Assembly: GCF_023065955.2 (NCBI RefSeq)
Contig: NW_026622797.1
Coordinates: forward strand, 55,425,689 to 55,489,688
DNA from: Ursus arctos
Taxonomy: Eukaryota > Chordata > Mammalia > Carnivora > Ursidae
Length of the DNA stretch: 64,000 bases
Reading direction: 5' to 3'
Below, piece by piece: positions 57,476-64,000 of the stretch (positions are counted from its first letter, which is position 1; each line of letters starts with the position of its first letter). The position numbers and the translations under genes are program-made. A model generated the notes under the pieces. That model saw only the letters and a list, made by a program, of their open reading frames with translations. It made no database searches and was not told the origin of the DNA.

Positions 57476-59952
57476 GGTTTGTTCACCGTAAAGTCATTAC
57501 CATGGTGTTTGGAATTTGAAGGCAAACTAAAGTTAGGGTTCTTTTACCATAAGTGTTATGGATGATATGCTTGTGCCACAACAAAGATGCAAATTATAGC
57601 ACTATCATTCTGTTGTCCCTGCTTATTTCTTTTTTTCAGTGTTTCAACATTAGATGTCTCACAGAATATAGATATTTCCATTCCATCATGTATATTCCAA
57701 TTATCCTGTAGCTAGTCAGTGAAATAAAACTAATTTGAGAATACTCCACCTAATTAGCAGCTTTTGCCCTAATGCAATACACAGCAAGTGATGTTGCCAT
57801 TGATTCTAAACTATAAATATTGAAAACTGTGATTATCTCCTAAGCAGTCATATATGTTTAATATATATGTAAATGAACTCTGAGTAAACCATGTTGTATT
57901 GAGCTTGTTTCTCTCCCTGATGTGTACTAGGGCTGGCTCTGATTATGAGCATCCCCAGGATGTTTGACTTGCCCACTCCCACCCCACCCTCCAGTAATTT
58001 CTCTGCTCACTAAAAATCTCTCCTGAAGATTTTCAAGAATTCTTGTAAGTATTCACAGGCATTAAAAAAGTAAGAAGGCTATCTCAGCTAGATTATTGTA
58101 ACTATCTCATTGTTAGGAAATGAATGAAAATAAGCAACAAGGCTGCATTTTTTAGCTATAGAATTTCTTCATAGGTTGCAGCTAAGCCAAACTGTAGCAT
58201 ATTGTTATTTGTACAAGAGACCAGGGATCATCTATATCTCTGTTTCTAAATTAAATTTGCAATAACACATGATTTTTTAAAAATTCATCTCCCTTTTGAT
58301 TCACTTGGAAAATTCTGATTCAATGGACAATGATAGATTCACACATGCTTTCAGGACACCTTTTACTTGCTATCATACGCTGGACTCATTGAGTCTGTTA
58401 TCCTCTTTTATAGATAGAGGGCTAGCTGATTTACAATCTCAAATTATTTCCCAGGCTAAGGGAGCTAATCAACTGAAAGCCAATTATTTCTTGGTTAAAT
58501 ACCTATAGTCAAATGACTGTATTTATCCTGTGAAATGAGTTATTTCCTTCTTTATTCTCTCTATTTATTGATACTAGGAAATCCTTTTGCTCAGGTATTT
58601 TCACTTACTCAAATGTACCTTCAGTTGAGATGTTTACTATACTCAGAACTGGGCTTGAAAAACAAAGCATATACTATATAGATCTATGTTTCTGTCAGTA
58701 GGAGAATGGAGTTAATTAAATTTGCCAGAAGACACTCTTTTGTGTGTGAATTTTCATACTAGTGGTCAAATAAATGTTTTCTCTATAAAATGACAAGATT
58801 ATAATTTTTCTTTTGCTCTGAGCCTTCCAGTTGTGTCAGGGTAACTTTTGGCCATAAATATCTCTAGTATTGGAAAGCTGATCTTAGACTTCCTCCTGGA
58901 AGCTTCCTACTGAGCTATATTTTGCATACTTTTTTACAGAAAGAAAAATGGGGGGGGGGTGTTATGTCCTTTTTTTTTCTTCCCAACTCATAATATTGGT
59001 TCAAGCACATAGCAAGTATCTGCCTTAAAAAGACTGAATGACTTACTGGCTAAATCAATGCATGAGTTAATTACCAGTCACAGTAAGTAGGTTCCTTATA
59101 AACAGGAAATTGTGCTCTGAAAAAAGAAAAGTTTCTGGGATAAAACTCCCTGGTATGGGATAATTGTTTTATAAAGACAAATAATGCCTCATAGACATGA
59201 AATATTTATTTCCTAGAATAGGGTGGATAATTTGTAGTCATGTCATATCCACTCTTTAGATGCTTATTAGAGTAATTTGTTTGGGTCAGCTACATTTATC
59301 ATTGAGTGATGCTTGTGAATGAAAAGTTACTAGTTACCCAAAGTGGTGAAGAGTATTATCACATAGCTGACTGTTATACCAGGTTATGTTAAATTAAAAT
59401 CACAATTAAAATGGATCTATTCTGAAAAATCTAAGATAATAGTAACTGGTAGTAACACATTTTAAAGAGCACAATCAAAAGTCTAATCTATTATTGCTGG
59501 TGGGCCAGTAACAAAAGTTTTTAATATTCCTGAGAAGTAACTTGACCATGATTAATTTCTGATACTGCCCTCCTGCCCTTTTCAATGGTATCAAAGACAC
59601 TTTGCCTTACGGCCCCAATCAATATGTCCATTATCATCTTCCAGTACTCAGCCCTCTTCTCCATTTTGCCACTTAGTACACACAAGCATATCTTGTATCT
59701 TGGCATGTGAAAACACTGACCATCTCTGAGTATACTTGTTTTCATGCTTTGATTCAGCATACACTGTTTTTGTAAAGCTGTAACTATCCACCTCTACTTG
59801 TTAAAACACAATTCACTCTTCAAAAGATACCTTAAACACCATTGGTAGCCATAAATCTGATGTTTTATTGAATCAAACTTTCTTCTTTATTTCATAATAA
59901 TTTTTAAAGTGGAACTCTTATGTAACTAATAATATTTTATTCACAATATTAT
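57476..59952. other. No recognised feature
   Basis: 2.5 kb without a recognised repeat or gene. A G10 run lies at 58951-58960. A 79-codon reverse frame (59521-59760) shows no known domain. Confidence 0.45.
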
Positions 59953-60036
59953 GATGTGGGGCTTGATCCCAGGACCCTGAGATCATGATCTGAGCGGAAG
60001 GCAGCCGCTTAACTGAATGAGCCACCCAGATGCCCC
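59953..60036 (-). mobile_element. Can-SINE head fragment, reverse
   Basis: Only the tRNA-derived portion remains: gatgtggggcttgatcccag, accctgagatcatgatctg, cgcttaactgaatgagccac, ccagatgcccc. No tail or CT domain on the left side. Confidence 0.9.
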
Positions 60037-60966
60037 TCTGATGATACTTTTTAAAGCTGCACATGTTTAATGTAATCTAACAGTAGCTATTAAATTATGC
60101 ATATACATTGTAATTACTGAAGTTTTTAAACTCTAATTGACATCAAAGAATAATGTGTCTGGACAACTGACTCTTGACTGAAGAGGCCAGTGTCGGCAGA
60201 AATTTTGTAAGTTATACCAACAAATAGATCTTACTAATATTTTAACAAAAAGATCTGCTAAAAAAAATAGAATGGTGTGTTTCATTTTAATTAGTCAAAA
60301 GAAATTATCAATGGAAGGACCAAATCCATTTATTCTGTATTTGAATTATCTGAACATGTACAAAAATTTAGCTGATTCAGTAAGAACACAATCAAAATTG
60401 TTAACTGACATCTTGTAGATGAAATAATTCTTTGGATTTTAGCTTTAATATAGTATTCACTGTCCAGCAATTATAGAGAAGAATGTCTTCTTAAGTTGAG
60501 CTTCTATAATGAGAAACTTTTAAGAAAAGTTTTGATGGAAGAAAAGTAAACTTAGTAAAAATTCAAAGACAGGAAACATTGAACTATTTTCCTTCAGTAT
60601 AAAATGTAAAGCCAGGAGAACAAAGGAGCTAACTCTTCATCCCCCTTCAACATCCATAGTTACTGAACTTAATAGCCTACCTATGAAAAGTAGAGTATAG
60701 CATAAGAGATGTGCTATTCTAGCAAATTTCTGAAAGTATATAAAAGGAAGAGGTAAAATGATGTGTGTTGGGCTGACAGAATAAGGTTCAAGTTGGATAA
60801 AAAAATGAGACCAAAGATATAATATTCTGTAGCTTTTGAAGATATGAATACCTAAAAACAAAGAATATAGAAACAGGAGAAGCAATAAGTATCAAGCATC
60901 CTGGTTTTCTTGAACTTTGTATTCCTTTAAACTATATTTCCATACATATTAAATATATTTTGATCT
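60037..60966. other. No recognised feature
   Basis: AT-rich, nothing identified. Confidence 0.45.
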
Positions 60967-60974
60967 CAAGTGAT

Positions 60975-61127
60975 AGTGTTTTATTTTGTTTTTGAAGATT
61001 TTATTTATTTGAGAGAGAGAGAGCACAAGCAGAGGGAGCTGCAGGCAGAGGGAGAAGTTGGCTCCCCACTGAACAAGGAGCCCAAAGTGGGACTCGATCC
61101 TATGACCCTGGGCTCATGACCCGAGCC
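60975..61127 (-). mobile_element. 5'-truncated Can-SINE, reverse
   Basis: Tail side tttgaagattttatttattt, gagagagcacaagcagagg, ccactgaacaaggagccc, ctgggctcatgacccgagcc, then it stops about 40 bp before the expected head end. caagtgat lies at both edges (60967-60974 and 61127-61134), consistent with truncation at integration. Confidence 0.85.
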
Positions 61128-61301
61128 AAGTGATTTTAGATATAAATATATATCAAGATGTCTTGTATTTGAGTGTGTACGTGTATACATATGTGTATAT
61201 ATACACAACAATAATAATTAATAACTTTTATTACTTATAGCTGACCCATATCTATTTTTCATTTGCTTCAATTGAGACATTCGAAAAAAGTATTACCAAT
61301 A

Positions 61302-63027
61302 TAGGCATACCTTAGGGATATTGTGGGTTTAGATCCAGACCACCATAACAAAGCGAATATCACAATAAAGCAAGTCAAAGGAATTTTTTGGTTTACTAGT
61401 TCATATAAAAATGTGTTTATACTATACTGTAGTCTATTAAGTAAGCAAAAGCATTATGCCTTAAATAACAATGTCCATACCCTAATTAAAAATATTTTCT
61501 TGCTAAAATATTGTTAACCATCATCTGGGCTTTTAATATGTTCTAATCTTTTTACTGGGGGAGGGTCTTGTCTTGAGATTGATAGCTGCTGACTCATCAG
61601 GGTGCTGGTTGCTGAAGTTTGAGGTGGCTGTGGCAATTTCTAAGAGAAGACAACAATGAAGTTTACTGCATCAATTGACTCTACCTTTCATGAATGATTT
61701 CTCTGTATCATGTCATGTATTGGATAACATTTTACCCATAGCAGAACTTCTTTCAAAACTGGAGTCAATCTTCTCAAACCTGTCACCGCTTTGCCAGCTA
61801 AGTTTTTTTTATCATATTCTAAATACTTTGTTGTCATTTCAATACTCTTTACAACATCTTCAACAGAAGTAGATTCCATTTCAAGAAATCACTTTCTTTG
61901 CTCATCTATAAGAAGCAACTCCTCATCTGTCCAAGGTTTCTCATGAGATTGCAGCAATTCAGTCCCATCCGTAGGCACCACCTCTAAATCTGGTTCACTT
62001 GCTATTTCCACTGCAACTGCAGTTACTTCCTCCACTGGAGTCCTGAACCCCTCAAAGTCATCCATTAGAGTCAGAGTCAACTTTTTCCAAATCCTGTTCA
62101 TGTGGATATTGTGATCTCTTCCCATGAAACATTAATATTATTAATGGCATCTAGAATGGTGAATTCTTTCTAAAGGCTTTCAATTTACTTTGTACAGATC
62201 CATCAGAAGAATCACTATATATGGGAGCCATAATCTTATGTATTTCTTAAATAATAAGACTTGAATGTTGATATTACTCCTTGATCCATGGGTTGCAAAA
62301 TGGATGTTGTGTTAGCAGGCATGAAAACAACACTAATCTCATTGTACATCTCCATCAGAGCTCTTGGGTGACCAAGTGCATTGTCAATGAACAAACAGTA
62401 ATATAATGAAAGAGATTTTTTTATTCTTCCCTCTGAGCAGTAGGTCTCAATAGTGGGCTTAAAACATTCAGTAAGCTATGTTGTAAACAGATGTTCTGTC
62501 ATCCAGGCTTTGTTCCTCCATTTTAAAGTGTGCAGGCAGACTTAGCATAATCTTAGATAGATTAGACTACGTAGAATAGATTTAGCATAATTCTTAAGGA
62601 TTTTTAGAATGGTAAGTGAGCATTACCTTCAACTTAAAGCCATCAGCCACATTAGCTCCTAATAAGAGAGACAGCCTATCTTTTAAAACTTTGGAGTCAA
62701 GCATTTATGAAAGCCCTAGATGGCATCTTCCAATAGAAGTTTGTTTTATCCACGTTGAAAACCTGTTGTTTAGTGTAGTTACATTCCTTAATTATCCTAG
62801 CTAGGTCTTATGGATAACTTCCTGTAATTTCTTTATGAGCACTTTCTGCTTCATCTTGCACTTTTCTGTTACAATTTCTTTCCTTAAGCCTCATGAACCG
62901 AACTTGCTAGTTTCAAACTTTTCTTCTGCAGCTCTTTCACCTCTCTCAGCCTTTATAGAATTGAAGGGAGTTAGGGCCTTGCTGTGGATTAGGCTTTAAC
63001 TTAAAGAAATGTTGTGGCTGGAATTTT
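61302..63027 (-). mobile_element. Tigger1 DNA transposon, partial
   Basis: Left terminus taggcataccttagggatat next to a TA dinucleotide (61300-61301) is the Tigger1 inverted-repeat end, followed by accaccataacaaagcgaat. The body then follows the Tigger1 consensus closely (e.g. ggcttaaaacattcagtaag, gatccatgggttgcaaaatg, catctccatcagagctcttg). The element stops at about 63027, next to L1 sequence, so the other terminus and the transposase N-terminus are missing. Roughly 70% of the usual 2.4 kb is present. Confidence 0.93.
61640..63020 (-). pseudogene. Tigger1 (pogo-like) transposase relic
   Basis: The element encodes a pogo/CENP-B-type transposase that cuts and pastes at TA. Reverse frames 61889-62125 (LTLMDDFEGFRTPVEEVTA, TDEELLLIDEQRK) and 61688-61879 (MESTSVEDVVKSIEMTTKYL) are consecutive C-terminal pieces. 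The DDE catalytic region lies further right (62130-62900) in broken frames. The N-terminal helix-turn-helix DNA-binding region is absent. Stops and frameshifts make it non-functional. Confidence 0.85.
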
Positions 63028-63425
63028 AATATTCTTTCAGCCCATGAACACAGGAATTCTTCACATTTATTTGTACCTGCTTTAATTTCTTTCATCAGTG
63101 TTTCACAGTTTTCAGTGTACTAGTCTTTCCCCTCTTTGGTTAAGTTTATTCTCAAGAATCTTGTTCTTTTTCATGATAATTTAAATAGTTTCATTTTTGG
63201 AGAATTTATTATTAGTGTACAGAAACACAACTGTTTTTTACATGCTGATTGTTTATCTGGTAACTTTGATAAATTAGCTTTTAGTTCTAACAGTTTTATT
63301 GCGGTATTTTTGGATTTTCTATGTATAAAACTGACATCTGCCAACACAGGCAATTTTATTTCTCTTTTGATTCAGATACCTTTTATTTCTTTTTCTTGCC
63401 TAAGTGCTCTGGCTACAGCTGTGCT
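63028..63425 (-). mobile_element. L1 ORF2 internal fragment, reverse
   Basis: ttctttcatcagtgtttcac, agttttcagtgtactagtct, ctctttggttaagtttattc, and attttggattttctatgta are reversed ORF2 just after the reverse-transcriptase core. The right end carries the complement of agcacttaggcaagaaaaag. It shares the first two motifs with the L1 at 37197-37230. Confidence 0.8.
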
Positions 63426-63935
63426 TCAGAAATGAAGAAAAATAAAGACTTTTCAAGATAAACAAATTCAAATTAATCATCACTAGACCTGCCTTAAAAG
63501 AAATACTAAAGAAAGTTAAGTTGAAACAAAAGGATGCTAAATAGCAACACAAGCATGTGAAAATATAAAAAAATCACTGGTTATACCAGGGTTAAAATGT
63601 TAAAAGTTTTAAAAATAACTACACGATAATTAGTTTAAGGATACGCTACATACAAAGATGTAAATTGTGACATCAAAAACATAAAGTGCATGTGGGAGGA
63701 TAAATGTAGAAAGGTTTTGTATTTGAGCAAAGTTAAACTATTAGCTTAAAACAGACTTACAACTCTAAGATGATTTAAGTAAGCCTCAGGGCAATCATAA
63801 GGAAAACCTTACTGTAGAAACACAAAAGGTAAAGAAAAAGGAATCAAAGCATAAAAACACCAAAAAATCATCAAATAACCAAGAAAAAATCAAAACAAGG
63901 ATGAAAGATCAAAAAAACCTACAAAGCATGTCTTT
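63426..63935 (+). mobile_element. L1 upstream region, forward (tentative subregion)
   Basis: gaagaaaaataaagactttt, atcactagacctgccttaaaa, gatgtaaattgtgacatc, agtaagcctcagggcaatc and aaggaatcaaagcataaaaa match a long L1-associated block, usually upstream of the coding region. Orientation is opposite to the adjoining piece. Confidence 0.55.
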
Positions 63936-64000
63936 CACCTTTTTGGTTAAGCTTCTTTCTAGATAATTAAAAAAAAATTTTTTTTAAGTTTTTATTTTAA

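Overview
The window reads as AT-rich, gene-poor mammalian nuclear DNA from a carnivore. The main evidence is 17 tRNA-Lys-derived Can-SINE (SINEC) copies with the carnivore head (GGGGCGCCTGGGTGGCTCAG), a (CT)n stretch and an AATAAATAAAATCTT tail. The version ending CTGTCAAATAAATAAATAAAATCTT fits arctoid caniforms (bear, panda, mustelid or seal) better than dog or cat. That placement is inference from remembered consensus sequences. L1 3' ends of carnivore type support it. I found no intact protein-coding gene, no CpG island, no tRNA or rRNA gene, no CRISPR array and nothing prokaryotic. Nearly all the short open frames are antisense or decayed pieces of repeats.

Layout. 1-3.6 kb: three L1 3' ends, an MLT1 LTR and an ancient repeat split by one of the L1 ends. 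3.65-4.69 kb: an intronless, frameshifted, 5'-truncated retrocopy of ZP4 (zona pellucida glycoprotein 4), the only host-gene-derived sequence I recognise. 5.3-7.5 kb: two reverse MLT1 LTRs. 13.6-14.8 kb: old L1 3' end. 15.1-15.5 kb: nearly complete MLT1 LTR. 19.3-24.0 kb: composite of rearranged L1 segments, including a reverse L1 5' half whose 5'UTR carries a 433-bp tandem duplication. 24.6-27.7 kb: SINEs and an MLT1. 30.3-31.1 kb: a better preserved 5'-truncated L1 with 24-bp target-site duplications. 34.2-39.2 kb: MLT1 and a 3-kb inverted L1. 40.4-46.9 kb: SINEs, MIRs and a three-deep nest (MIR split by L1, itself split by SINEC). 48.9-51.7 kb: a small twin-primed L1 and an old L1 interrupted by a SINEC and an MLT1. 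52.5-55.6 kb: SINEs, MLT2 and MLT1. 57.2 kb: MIR. 61.3-63.0 kb: part of a Tigger1 DNA transposon with a decayed transposase. 63.0-64 kb: L1 pieces.

There is no operon or pathway here. The window's information is historical: the order of retrotransposon insertions, L1 integration by twin priming, one retrocopied oocyte mRNA, and microsatellites seeded inside L1 sequence. I looked for a new biological system and saw no evidence of one. Repeat family names were assigned by eye from remembered consensus features and boundaries are approximate (often within 10-30 bp) unless target-site duplications are stated.
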